DNA of 64,000 nt from positions 1 to 64,000 of the forward strand of contig NZ_CP060404.1 in assembly GCF_014295035.1 (NCBI RefSeq). The letters are read 5' to 3'. The DNA comes from Streptomyces buecherae. Lineage in GTDB: Bacteria > Actinomycetota > Actinomycetes > Streptomycetales > Streptomycetaceae. The translations under genes were made by a program, and so were the position numbers. Of this stretch, positions 33,408 to 41,538 are shown one piece after another. The notes under the pieces were generated by a model. That model searched no databases. It had not been told where the DNA came from and saw only the letters and a list, made by a program, of their open reading frames with translations. Positions within the stretch are counted from its first letter, which is position 1; every line of letters starts with the position of its first letter.

Positions 33408-33776
33408 GGCCGTCATGTCGTCACCCGTGCCGCGCGGGGACCGGCCCGCGATGTGAGAGCCCCCCGGCCGGTCACCGAGCCGTGACCGGCGGCTCGTCGC
33501 CTCACCGGCCGGGCGACCCACCCCACACCCACCGGCGCGGCAGTCGCCGGGCCTCACCGGCCGCGCGCAGGGTTGGTCGTCATCCGAAGCGCCACCGCCC
33601 GGCGCAGGGCATCTGACCGCTGGCGTGCTCGCCGGGCCGCGGGGGCGGGCCGGGGCGCCGTCGGCGTGGGGCGGGCGTGTCCGAAACGGGCAAAGCGCGA
33701 CGTCCGCCCTGGGAAAGACGCGCGTCCGCGCCCCGGGGTTCACTGCGGCCACCTACCAGCGAAAGGGAGCCCGATC
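33408..33776. other. Upstream region of the cupin operon, no supported gene
   Basis: About 370 bases, very GC-rich, with no coding signal. Presumably contains the promoter of the cupin-MFS-ADH-SDR operon; I cannot pick out -35/-10 boxes with confidence. Confidence 0.4.
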
Positions 33777-34310
33777 ATGCCCGAGGCAGCCAACAGCGAG
33801 TTCTGGAAGACCCTCAAGCCGATCCAGAACTCCTTCAAGCCCGACGCCCTGCCCGAGGTCTACCTCTCCCAGGTGGCCACCGACGACGACCGGTACTACG
33901 TGCCGTTCACCGAGACCGTGGGCTCGCGCCCGCTGTGGATCAACGTCAAGGACAACTCCTGGGCCGACATCCTGCGCGCCAAGGAGGCGGGGCTGGTCAA
34001 CCGCCACTACCACCCGCACGAGGTGTTCGCGTACACCATCTCCGGAAAGTGGGGCTACCTGGAGCGGCCCTGGACGGCGAGCGCGGGCGACTTCGTCTAC
34101 GAGGCGCCGGGCGAGGGACACACCCTGGTGGCGTACGACAGCGGCGAGCCGATGAAGACGTTCTTCATCGTCAAGGGGCCGCTGATCTGGCTGGACGAGA
34201 ACGGCGAGACGGCCGGCTACTTCGACGTCCACGACTACATCGAGATGTGCCGCAACCACTACGAGCGGGTGGGCATCGGCGCCGACTACGTCAACTCCCT
34301 GTTCCGCTGA
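33777..34310 (+). CDS. Cupin protein of the 2,4'-dihydroxyacetophenone dioxygenase family
   Basis: A 177-residue single-domain cupin. The first metal-binding motif is NRHYHPHEVFAYTISGKWGY (about 80-99), giving two histidines and a glutamate, and the second is APGEGHTLV (about 115-123). 2,4'-Dihydroxyacetophenone dioxygenase and relatives cleave a side-chain C-C bond with Fe(II) and O2; many homologues have other substrates. ATG 33777 follows AAAGGGAG. It is the first gene of a tight rightward operon with an MFS transporter, zinc alcohol dehydrogenase and SDR, which suggests catabolism of an aromatic or polyol-like compound. Confidence 0.78.
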   Translation: MPEAANSEFWKTLKPIQNSFKPDALPEVYLSQVATDDDRYYVPFTETVGSRPLWINVKDNSWADILRAKEAGLVNRHYHPHEVFAYTISGKWGYLERPWTASAGDFVYEAPGEGHTLVAYDSGEPMKTFFIVKGPLIWLDENGETAGYFDVHDYIEMCRNHYERVGIGADYVNSLFR

Positions 34311-34341
34311 CCTTGGCCCACCGCACCGATCCGAGGTCCCC

Positions 34342-35667
34342 ATGACCGAGCCACCCACCCAGACCAGCGCGCCGCCCCCGGCCCCCGTCAGCGACGCGGC
34401 GCTCGCCTACGAGAACCGGCTGTTGCTGGTCCTCTTCCTGGCCTTCGGATTCGTCTTCTTCGACCGTCAGGCGCTGTCCTTCCTCGCACCGTTCATCGAC
34501 GACGACTTCGACCTGTCCAACACCGAACTCGGCGTGCTGTCGGGCGCGTTGGCGTTCACCTGGGCACTGTCCGGGATGGTCATCGGGCGCGTCTCGGACC
34601 GGCTCGGGCGGCGCAAGCCGCTGCTGATCGGCGCCGTCGTGCTCTTCTCCGTCTTCTCCGCGGCGGGCGGGCTGATGACCGGGTTCTTCGGGTTGCTCGC
34701 CGCCCGCGCGCTGATGGGAGTGGCCGAGGGGGCGGTATTGCCCCTGTCCCAGTCCCTGATGGTGGAGGCGTCCCAAGAACACCGCCGCGGCCTGAACATG
34801 GGGCTGTTGCAGGGTTCGGCGGCCGGCCTGCTGGGCGGGATCGCCGCCCCGCTGGTGGTGGTGTGGGTGGCCGAGCACTTCGGCTGGCGCACGGTCCTGC
34901 TCCTGACGATCGTGCCCGGCCTGCTCATCGCGGCCTGGATGGCCAGGTCGGTGCGTGAGGTACCGCCCGGGGTGGAGCGCGACCCGGCCCGTGGCAGGGT
35001 CGCGGCCACGCCCGCCGGCGCCTCGACGCCGCTGCGGGAGGTGTGGGCGCACCGCAACATCGTCCTGTGCACGCTCGCGGCCTGCTGCTACCTCACCTGG
35101 TTCGTCGTCATCATCACCTTCACCCCCGTCTACCTCGAGGACGAGAAGGGCTACTCCTCCGGCACCATGAGTGCGGTGATGACCTGCTTCGGCGTCGCCT
35201 GGGTGCTGTGGGGGTTCCTCACGCCGGCGATCTCGGACCGCGTCGGCCGCCGCACCACCATGGTCGCCTTCACCTCGGTCGCCGTCCTGTGCCCGCTCGC
35301 GGTGGTGTACGTGGACAACCCGCTGCTGCTCGGCGCCGTCATCGTGTTCACCTACACCGGCCTGGGCTGCTTCACCCTGATCATGGCCACCATTCCCGCC
35401 GAGACCGTCCCCCGGGGCGCGCTGGCCACCGCGCTCGGCCTGGTCATGGGCGTCGGCGAGTTGACCGGTGGCGTCCTCGCCCCGCTGGCCGCCGGCTGGG
35501 CCTCCGACACCTGGGGGTTGCAGACCGCCATGTACATCTCCGCCGGTGGCGCGGTCGCCGTCGTCCTGCTCTCGTTCGGCCTGCGCGAGACCGCCCCCAG
35601 GGTGCTGCGACGCCGGGCCGAGCGCACCGGAGCCCCCACCCCGACCAAGGCAGGAGCGACCCCGTGA
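34342..35667 (+). CDS. MFS transporter (anion:cation symporter-like)
   Basis: A 441-residue twelve-helix MFS protein. The start of helix 1 reads FGFVFFDRQALSFLAPFI (about 34-51), the loop 2-3 motif is GRVSDRLGRRKPL (about 82-94), and the central loop holds the long hydrophilic stretch at 200-232. The overall pattern fits organic-acid or aromatic-acid uptake carriers. It lies 31 bases after the cupin gene and overlaps the dehydrogenase start by four bases (GTGA), so it is probably the substrate importer of the operon. Confidence 0.9.
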   Translation: MTEPPTQTSAPPPAPVSDAALAYENRLLLVLFLAFGFVFFDRQALSFLAPFIDDDFDLSNTELGVLSGALAFTWALSGMVIGRVSDRLGRRKPLLIGAVVLFSVFSAAGGLMTGFFGLLAARALMGVAEGAVLPLSQSLMVEASQEHRRGLNMGLLQGSAAGLLGGIAAPLVVVWVAEHFGWRTVLLLTIVPGLLIAAWMARSVREVPPGVERDPARGRVAATPAGASTPLREVWAHRNIVLCTLAACCYLTWFVVIITFTPVYLEDEKGYSSGTMSAVMTCFGVAWVLWGFLTPAISDRVGRRTTMVAFTSVAVLCPLAVVYVDNPLLLGAVIVFTYTGLGCFTLIMATIPAETVPRGALATALGLVMGVGELTGGVLAPLAAGWASDTWGLQTAMYISAGGAVAVVLLSFGLRETAPRVLRRRAERTGAPTPTKAGATP

Positions 35668-36764
35668 AGGCCGCCGTCTGGCACGGAGCCCGCGACGTAC
35701 GCGTCGCGGAGACCGACGTGCCCACCCCCGGACCCGACGAAGTGCTGATACGGGTGGCGTACTGCGGGATCTGCGGCAGCGACCTGCACGAGTACGCGAA
35801 CGGCCCGCACGCCATCCCGACCACCACCCCACACCCGGCCTCCGGGGTCACGGCGCCCCTGATCCTGGGGCACGAGTTCTGCGGGACCGTGGCCGCGCTC
35901 GGGTCCTCGGTCGCCGACCTCGCTGTGGGCGACCCGGTGGCCATCGAGCCGAACTACCGCTGCGGCACCTGCCCGCGCTGCCAGGCCGGCGACTACCACA
36001 TCTGCCGCCACTTCGGCTTCGCCGGCCTGATGGGGCACGGCGGGTTGGCCGAGTACGCCGCGGTCCCGCGCTACATGGCGCACCCACTGCCCGCCGCCGT
36101 GCCGCTGGAGCAGGCCGCGCTGTTCGAGCCGGCCTCGGTCGCCCTGCACGCGCTGCGGCGCGCCGAGCCCCTGCGCGGGTCGCTGGCGGTCGTCGGGCTC
36201 GGGCCCATCGGCCTGCTGGCCGTCCTGCTCGCCGCGAGGCGCGGCGCGACCAGGATCATCGCCGTGGACGTCGCGCCGGCCCGGTTGGAGATCGCGGCCC
36301 GGCTCGGCGCCACCGACCTGGTGGACGCCTCGGGCGGGGCCGACGCGGCGGCGATGGTGCGTGGGTTGACCGGCGGCGAGGGGGTCGACGTGGCGTTCGA
36401 GGTGGTGGGTTCCCAGGCGGCCCTGGACACCTGTCTGGGTGCGACCCGGCGCGGCGGGCGGGTGGTCCTGGTGGGGCTGGCCCAGCAGGTGCGCCTCGAC
36501 GCCTTCGCCCTCGTCAACAACGAGCAGTCGATCATCTCCACCGTCGGCTACCGCGACACCTACCCGGAGCTGATCCGACTGGTTGCCGACGAGGGCGTGG
36601 ACCTGCGGCCCGTGGTCACCTCGACGGTGGCCCTCAAGGACGTGGTGGACCAGGGTTTCGAGGCGCTGCTGGGCGGCGGCGGGCAGATCAAGGTGCTGGT
36701 GGACCCCGCACCCGACGCGGTCACCACCGCGCCAGCCACCCACCGAGCGGAGGCCGCCCGATGA
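35664..36764 (+). CDS. Zinc-dependent medium-chain alcohol/polyol dehydrogenase
   Basis: A 366-residue MDR enzyme. Catalytic-zinc residues are Cys35 in CGICGSD and the GHE motif (about 72-74); the structural zinc loop is CGTCPRCQAGDYHIC (about 97-111). The NAD fold has VVGLGPIGLLAV (about 173-184) with an acidic residue after the next strand (AVDVAP), fitting NAD preference. It resembles 2,3-butanediol, sorbitol and threonine dehydrogenases. GTG 35664 overlaps the MFS stop, with AGGAG upstream. It presumably oxidises a secondary alcohol in the operon's pathway. Confidence 0.92.
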   Translation: MKAAVWHGARDVRVAETDVPTPGPDEVLIRVAYCGICGSDLHEYANGPHAIPTTTPHPASGVTAPLILGHEFCGTVAALGSSVADLAVGDPVAIEPNYRCGTCPRCQAGDYHICRHFGFAGLMGHGGLAEYAAVPRYMAHPLPAAVPLEQAALFEPASVALHALRRAEPLRGSLAVVGLGPIGLLAVLLAARRGATRIIAVDVAPARLEIAARLGATDLVDASGGADAAAMVRGLTGGEGVDVAFEVVGSQAALDTCLGATRRGGRVVLVGLAQQVRLDAFALVNNEQSIISTVGYRDTYPELIRLVADEGVDLRPVVTSTVALKDVVDQGFEALLGGGGQIKVLVDPAPDAVTTAPATHRAEAAR

Positions 36765-37495
36765 CCACTGGTTTCGCCCCCGACGCCTTCGCCCACCGCA
36801 CCGTGGTGATCACCGGGGGGACCTCCGGCATCGGCGCCGCGACGGCCACCCTGCTCGCGGAACTCGGCGCCGAGGTGCACGCGCTTGGCCTGCCACCGGT
36901 CCGGAGCGAGGAGTTGCCTCGACACCCTCGGGTGACGGTCACCGAACTCGACGTCACCGACCACGCCGGGCTCACCCACCGGATCACCGCGGCCGGCCCG
37001 CTCGACCACCTGGTCACCTGCGCCGGCCTGAGCCGGGATCGTGCCGAGTACGAGCCGGCGAGCTGGGAGCACGTACTCGCGGTCAACCTCACCGCCACGA
37101 TGGTGGCCTGCCAGGCGGCGCGGCCCGCGCTGGCCCGGGGCGGCGGCAGCATCGTCACCGTCTCCTCGATGTTCGGCTTCTTCGGCAGCCGCGACCGGCC
37201 GGCGTACAGCGCGAGCAAGGGGGGCATCGCCCAGTTGACCCGGTCGCTCGCGGCCGAGTACGCCGCCGACGGCATCCGCGTCAACGCGGTGGCCCCCGGC
37301 TTCGTCACCACCTCGCTGGCCCGCGGCATCCTCGACGACCCGGCCGCCACCCGGTCGGTGCTCGCCCGGGTCCCGCTCGGCCGGCTCGGCCGCCCGACCG
37401 AGATCGCGGCGGCGATCGCCTTCCTGTGCTCGCCGGCCGCGACGTACGTCAACGGGGCCGTCGTCCCGGTGGACGGGGGTTACCTGGCCGTCTGA
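36761..37495 (+). CDS. Short-chain dehydrogenase/reductase
   Basis: A 244-residue classical SDR. Motifs: TGGTSGIG (about 19-26), NAG-equivalent TCAGLS (about 86-91), catalytic Ser in VSSM (about 133) and YSASK (about 149-153), and PGFVTT (about 179). It overlaps the zinc dehydrogenase by four bases (ATGA), so the four genes from 33777 are one translationally coupled unit. Two dehydrogenases of different folds suggest consecutive oxidations. Confidence 0.92.
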   Translation: MTTGFAPDAFAHRTVVITGGTSGIGAATATLLAELGAEVHALGLPPVRSEELPRHPRVTVTELDVTDHAGLTHRITAAGPLDHLVTCAGLSRDRAEYEPASWEHVLAVNLTATMVACQAARPALARGGGSIVTVSSMFGFFGSRDRPAYSASKGGIAQLTRSLAAEYAADGIRVNAVAPGFVTTSLARGILDDPAATRSVLARVPLGRLGRPTEIAAAIAFLCSPAATYVNGAVVPVDGGYLAV

Positions 37496-37725
37496 CCCCG
37501 ACCCCGCTCAACCCTTCGGCCGCCGGGCGCGCGGAGGTACGCTGCGCCTGTCGGCACGCTGACAACGGGCCGCGGCACAGACAGGCGCCGCGCACTCGCG
37601 TCGGCCGGGGCCGCCCGCCCTCCCCACGACGAGCCAGCCTCTGGGCGGGTCCCAGCCGTAGCGCTACCCAGCGGATGCCGGTACCTTTCCCCGCCACGGG
37701 TACGCCCACCGGCAAGGAGGCTCAG

Positions 37726-38724
37726 ATGACCACACCCGCCGCCCGCGCGGCCTCCCACGTCTCCACGCGGTGTGTCGACCCGGCCGACCGGGTCGACTTC
37801 TGGGAGGAGTACAACCGCAAGGCGCTCGTCGGCCTGACCTGCTCCCCCTACTCCGAGCAGGGGCTGCTGGCCTCGCAGACCAATGTCCAGTTGCGCGATC
37901 TGCGGCTCGCCGACATCGCCGGCAACGAGCACGTGATCGAGCGCACCCCGCGTACCTGTCGCGCGCTGCCGAAGGACTCGGTGTTCGCCACCCTCCTCAC
38001 CGCGGGGCAGGCCGTCTTCTTCCACGCGGGTGGCTGTCTCAGCGTGCGCGCCGGTGACCTGGTGCTCTACGACACGCGTCAGTCGTATTTGTTCGGGTTC
38101 CCCTCCACCATGCGGCAACTGCTGGTGGACATTCCCAGCCGGACGTTCAGCGAGCACTGCGCCGCCGGCGGGGTGGCGACGCCGCTTCTGTTCGGCGGGG
38201 AGTCGGCGACCGAGGGGGCGCTGGTCTCCACGCTGCGCTCGGTCCTGACCGACTGGACCGCCGGGCGCGGGAGCGGCGACGCGGTGAGCACGGAGGCCAC
38301 CGTGCTGGACCTGGTCAGGTCGCTGGCCGCGCCCCGCATCGACGGTCAGAGCCCGGCGCCGGCCAGGCCGTCGCAGTTGATGGTGGCCAGGGAGTACGTC
38401 GCCCGCCACCTGTGCGACCCACGGCTGTGCGCCGAGCACGTCGCCGACGCGGTCGGGGTCTCCACCCGCCACCTGAGCCGCATCTTCGCCACGACCGGGG
38501 TGAGCCCGTCGCGGTACATCCTGGAACAGCGGCTGGCGAGGGCCCGCGAGCAGCTCACCGATCCCCGCTCCCGGCACCTGACGGTCGCCGACGTCGCCCA
38601 CCAGTGGGGTTTCGCGAGTCAGGCGCACTTCACCCGGGTCTTCCGGGACCACTTCGGGCACACGCCCGGCGACGCGCGCCCGGCCCCCGACCCCGCCGCC
38701 CTCCGACCGCGACGCAGGGGCTGA
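37726..38724 (+). CDS. AraC-family activator (AraC_binding_2 type)
   Basis: A 332-residue protein. The N-terminal cupin-like effector domain (about 10-215) starts with DRVDFWEEYNRKALVG, typical of AraC_binding_2 regulators. The C-terminal DNA-binding domain has two helix-turn-helix units: LCAEHVADAVGVSTRHLSRIF (about 240-260) and LTVADVAHQWGFASQAHFTRVFR (about 288-310), ending HFGHTPGDAR. ATG 37726 follows AAGGAGG. Lying 230 bases downstream of the SDR on the same strand, it is the likely activator of the cupin-MFS-dehydrogenase operon. Confidence 0.92.
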   Translation: MTTPAARAASHVSTRCVDPADRVDFWEEYNRKALVGLTCSPYSEQGLLASQTNVQLRDLRLADIAGNEHVIERTPRTCRALPKDSVFATLLTAGQAVFFHAGGCLSVRAGDLVLYDTRQSYLFGFPSTMRQLLVDIPSRTFSEHCAAGGVATPLLFGGESATEGALVSTLRSVLTDWTAGRGSGDAVSTEATVLDLVRSLAAPRIDGQSPAPARPSQLMVAREYVARHLCDPRLCAEHVADAVGVSTRHLSRIFATTGVSPSRYILEQRLARAREQLTDPRSRHLTVADVAHQWGFASQAHFTRVFRDHFGHTPGDARPAPDPAALRPRRRG

Positions 38725-38741
38725 CCCGCGGCCCTGCCAGC

Positions 38742-39191
38742 TCATGGGCTTTCGGGTGGTGGCTCGGCGGTGGGCCGGGCCGGGCGCGCGGCTGTCGGGG
38801 GGCGGGTGCGGGCCAGGTAGCCGATCTTGCTGGGGTGGTGGCCGGTGATGTCGGCGGTCCGCGCGACGCTGTAGCCGAGGAGGTGGTGCAGCACGATCGC
38901 GTCGTACTCCAGGGGCGAGCGCGCCGCCAGGGGCAGTGGCCGGACGCGGCTGCCGGTGTGCGCGACCAACTGCTCCCAGGCGGCCACCGCGGGGTTGCTG
39001 CTGCCAACGATCCTCAACCAGTGGCGGACGAGTGCGCCGAAGGCCCGTTCCACGGCGTCCGGGCCACGCCGTGGTCCCAGGTGCACGCGGGCGTAGCCGA
39101 GGTAGGGGCCCGCGTACAGGGTGCGGAAGCCCTCGAACACCACGGCCCCCCGAGCGCGGCGGGCGGGGCACCAGGAGGCGGACACGGTCAC
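38742..39191 (-). CDS. Small sigma-70-like protein coupled to the upstream HTH regulator
   Basis: A 149-residue protein. VFEGFRTLYAGPYLGYARVHLG and AVERAFGALVRHWLRIVGSSNP (about 14-60) resemble sigma region 2, and LEYDAIVLHHLLGYSVARTADITGHHPSKIGYLARTR (about 95-131) resembles the region 4 helix-turn-helix. It is shorter than ordinary ECF sigma factors. GTG 39191 overlaps the stop of the upstream HTH gene by four bases (GTGA), so the two are translated together. It may act as a degenerate sigma factor or DNA-binding accessory. Confidence 0.65.
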   Translation of the reverse strand: MTVSASWCPARRARGAVVFEGFRTLYAGPYLGYARVHLGPRRGPDAVERAFGALVRHWLRIVGSSNPAVAAWEQLVAHTGSRVRPLPLAARSPLEYDAIVLHHLLGYSVARTADITGHHPSKIGYLARTRPPTAARPARPTAEPPPESP

Positions 39192-40273
39192 CCGAACGCC
39201 TGGGCCGGCAGTCGGTGTGGGCCGGTGGACGCGGGCGCGGGCGGGGGGTGGCCGGCGTCGGCGGCGAGCTTGGCCATGTGCCACAGGGGGCGGATGGTGT
39301 CCGCGCGCCCGCGCAGCGCCTCGACCAGTTGGCCCACCCGCTCCCATTCGGGCACTCGCGAACCGTCCAGCATGCCGCGGATGTCCGCCACCGACAGGCC
39401 GTCGCGGCTCAGCGTGCGGATGTCGGAATAGGTCGGGCAGGCCGCGGAGAGGTGGAGGCCGCGCAACGCGGCGTGCAGGGTGAGCGGCGCCGTCATCTCG
39501 TAGCCGCGCGCCGCCTCCCACAGGGGGCGCAGGTCCGCCGGGTCGGCGCCGTAGGCCAGTCCGAGCTGGTGGGTGACCGTCCATGACGGCAGGCGCTCGC
39601 CGGCCAGGACGCGGCATAGGTACGAGGCGGTGACCTGGCTCTCTCCGCCGGCGACGCGCAGGGTCTTGCCGCTGGCGCGGTGGAGGTGGGCCAGGGCGTT
39701 GGCCAGCGTGGTCCCGGGGTCGTCCGGCGGGGCTAATCCAGCGCGCCCGTCGGCCCCATCGGCACGTCCCCTACCACCCGGCTTCCCGCGCGGCGAGGGG
39801 GGCTTTCGGGAGCGGGGGGCGCTGGGTGCAGCCTTGCGCTGGCGGCGGTCCTGGCGCCGGGCGCACGCCTCGGCGGAGTAGTCGCGGCTGAGCTTGTCGA
39901 CGCTGATGTTCATCGCGCCGGCGATGTCGGCGGCCTTGTGCTTACGGGCGCGGGCTTGCTGGACGACGGCCGCGGTCAGGTCGCCCGTGTACAGCTGGCT
40001 TTCCGTGATCTTCTCCAGGACGTTCAGGGCCTGGCCGTCGCGGACCAGGCGGACGATGTCCTGCAGGTGGTGGGCCGCCTGTTCGGCGACCTGCACGGCG
40101 TAGTCGTCGATGTCGGCGGTCTCCGGCTGGCTGCTGCGGAGTTTGCGATAGGCACGGCCGCACGCCTCGCTGCAGTACTGCCGCGGGCGGCCGACGCCGG
40201 CGCTCTGGTCGACGATGTTGGGGCAGCCCGGGTTGGGGCAGGGCAGGCTGCTGCCCGACGCCTTCGTGGTCAT
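39188..40273 (-). CDS. Multi-domain HTH regulator with N-terminal zinc-ribbon-like motif
   Basis: A 361-residue protein. Cysteines 12, 17, 34 and 38 form a CxxxxC-x16-CxxxC cluster (PCPNPGCP...QYCSEACGRAYR) that looks like a small zinc-binding finger. A helix-turn-helix follows near 100-130 (HKAADIAGAMNISVDKLSRDY). After a basic Pro-rich linker (about 140-185) come two similar XRE-like units, one at about 187-250 (SQVTASYLCRVLAGERLPSW) and one at about 258-330 (LSVADIRGMLDGSRVPEW), each ending (D/T)(L/I)RPLW..A. ATG 40273 follows a GGGCGAC run. It is translated with the sigma-like gene. Target genes are unknown. Confidence 0.75.
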   Translation of the reverse strand: MTTKASGSSLPCPNPGCPNIVDQSAGVGRPRQYCSEACGRAYRKLRSSQPETADIDDYAVQVAEQAAHHLQDIVRLVRDGQALNVLEKITESQLYTGDLTAAVVQQARARKHKAADIAGAMNISVDKLSRDYSAEACARRQDRRQRKAAPSAPRSRKPPSPRGKPGGRGRADGADGRAGLAPPDDPGTTLANALAHLHRASGKTLRVAGGESQVTASYLCRVLAGERLPSWTVTHQLGLAYGADPADLRPLWEAARGYEMTAPLTLHAALRGLHLSAACPTYSDIRTLSRDGLSVADIRGMLDGSRVPEWERVGQLVEALRGRADTIRPLWHMAKLAADAGHPPPAPASTGPHRLPAQAFG

Positions 40274-41396
40274 GTCGTGTCGCCCTTTCGGGAGTGTGCG
40301 GGAGGAAACCCGGTACGGAAACGGGGAGTTTCCCGTGGCGTGGGGTGGAAATCTCCGGCCGGCCGGGGCCACGAGCGGGGACGCGTGGTGGCCACGCCGA
40401 CGCGGTTCGCGCGGCTGTCAACAACGAGCGACGGCCGGCCGGGGCCGGCGGGAGACACGAAGGCGCCGGTAGCGCGGGAGCGGGCGGCGCTCGGCGGGCG
40501 TCGGCCGGGTGTGGCACGCGATGGCCCCGCCGCCCGCGTCAGCGAGCCGCCGTGGCCAGACGCTCGCCAAGAAGGCTTTCAGGAAGGGCAGTTCGCGCTT
40601 GTTGCCAAGGGCGTCAAGCCATCCGCGGGTTTCGAACCCCCGGCCGCGCGGGATGCTAATTTCGGACTCCCGCGGGCGGTCGCTCATCGCGGCCTGGTCG
40701 CGGACATGGTCAGGAGGCATCGCGCCCTCCTCGATCGTATGGGTCAGTTGAGAGCGGGCGGTCCCGGTTCATGGTTGGCGCCGGGCCGGGACCTCCGTGG
40801 CGTGCGCGACGCTACCCGTTCACTCATACGATCACCATCACTACGGTCCGTTAATGGGGCGCTTGCGGTTCTCGAATATTCGCTTTTGCAAAAGCCGAAA
40901 CCGCCTCGATCGCACTCGATCAAAAACGTTCACCCTTGCCGCCCAAAGCGGTCCGCTCGGACGCAGGCTCCGACCTTCGCGCGCCCCGGCGCGCGCCCGA
41001 CCGCCCTGCTTCGAGCAAGGAAGCCCCCGCCCACCGGGCTGGGCCGGGTCTCCGCACCCGCCGGGCCAGGCCACTTCTCCGCGCGGGCCGGGCACTCCCC
41101 CGCCGGCTGACCGGCCGGGGACCACCGAACGACGCCCCCACGGCGGCAGCCCACGCGACCGACGCGGCGTGCGCCCGACCGACGCGATCCGATGCCCGGG
41201 GCGGTCACGACCGTGGCCGGGCGAGGTCGGCTCGCTACCTCAACCCACCCGATCCGCCTGTCCGAGCGGGGCCGACGGAGCGCTCATGGGCCGGGCGGAA
41301 ATTCGGGCGTGGCGCGCGACAACTACCGCCTCCCGGTGGCCTCGTGCGCGCTCGGTCCACCCGCGCGGCCGGTCGGTGTCGGTGCGGCTCGAACCG
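40274..41396. other. 1.1-kb intergenic region upstream of the chitinase gene
   Basis: I find no gene that I can support. The region 40820-40925 is notably AT-rich for this replicon and contains the nested palindromes listed separately. Near 40627-40643 a GGGTTTCGAACCCCCG segment resembles a tRNA T-arm on the minus strand, but no cloverleaf can be built around it. Confidence 0.45.
40865..40904. repeat. Nested palindromes in an AT-rich island
   Basis: Outer arms GCGGTT (40865-40870) and AACCGC (40899-40904) enclose CGAATATTCG (40873-40882) and GCTTTTGCAAAAGC (40882-40895), both perfect. This could be a cruciform or a multi-site operator. It lies about 370 bases downstream (relative to the leftward transcript start) from the HTH gene start at 40273 and 640 bases before the chitinase. 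Confidence 0.7.
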
Positions 41397-41425
41397 TTGA
41401 CGGCTTGGTCCAGACCATTTACCGT
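41397..41425 (+). promoter_or_regulatory. Chitinase promoter with DasR-type dre operator
   Basis: TTGACG (41397-41402) and TACCGT (41420-41425) are separated by 17 bases. The spacer is CTTGGTCCAGACCATT (41404-41419), a close match to the dre consensus ACTGGTCTAGACCACT with a perfect outer core TGGTC/GACCA. DasR is the GlcNAc-responsive GntR repressor of Streptomyces chitin genes; a dre lying between -35 and -10 would block polymerase directly. The predicted transcript start is about 105 bases before ATG 41539. Confidence 0.82.
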
Positions 41426-41538
41426 ACGACTGCTCCTGGCCGCCGAGCCCCAGGTTTCGCGCACCACGGCCCCCAGGTGATGCGTACGTGTGCACGGTTC
41501 CGCACTTCCCCTGTTCAACCCCCCACAGGGAGAGAGCC

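Noticed and set aside
40627..40643. tRNA-like T-arm (GGGTTTCGAACCCCCG)
   Set aside because: No anticodon arm, D-arm or acceptor stem can be fitted on either strand, so I do not call a tRNA or an att site.
40418..40720. Minus-strand frame of 100 codons with RGRGFETRGWLDALGNK
   Set aside because: No ribosome binding site, overlaps the T-arm-like sequence, and resembles no family I know.
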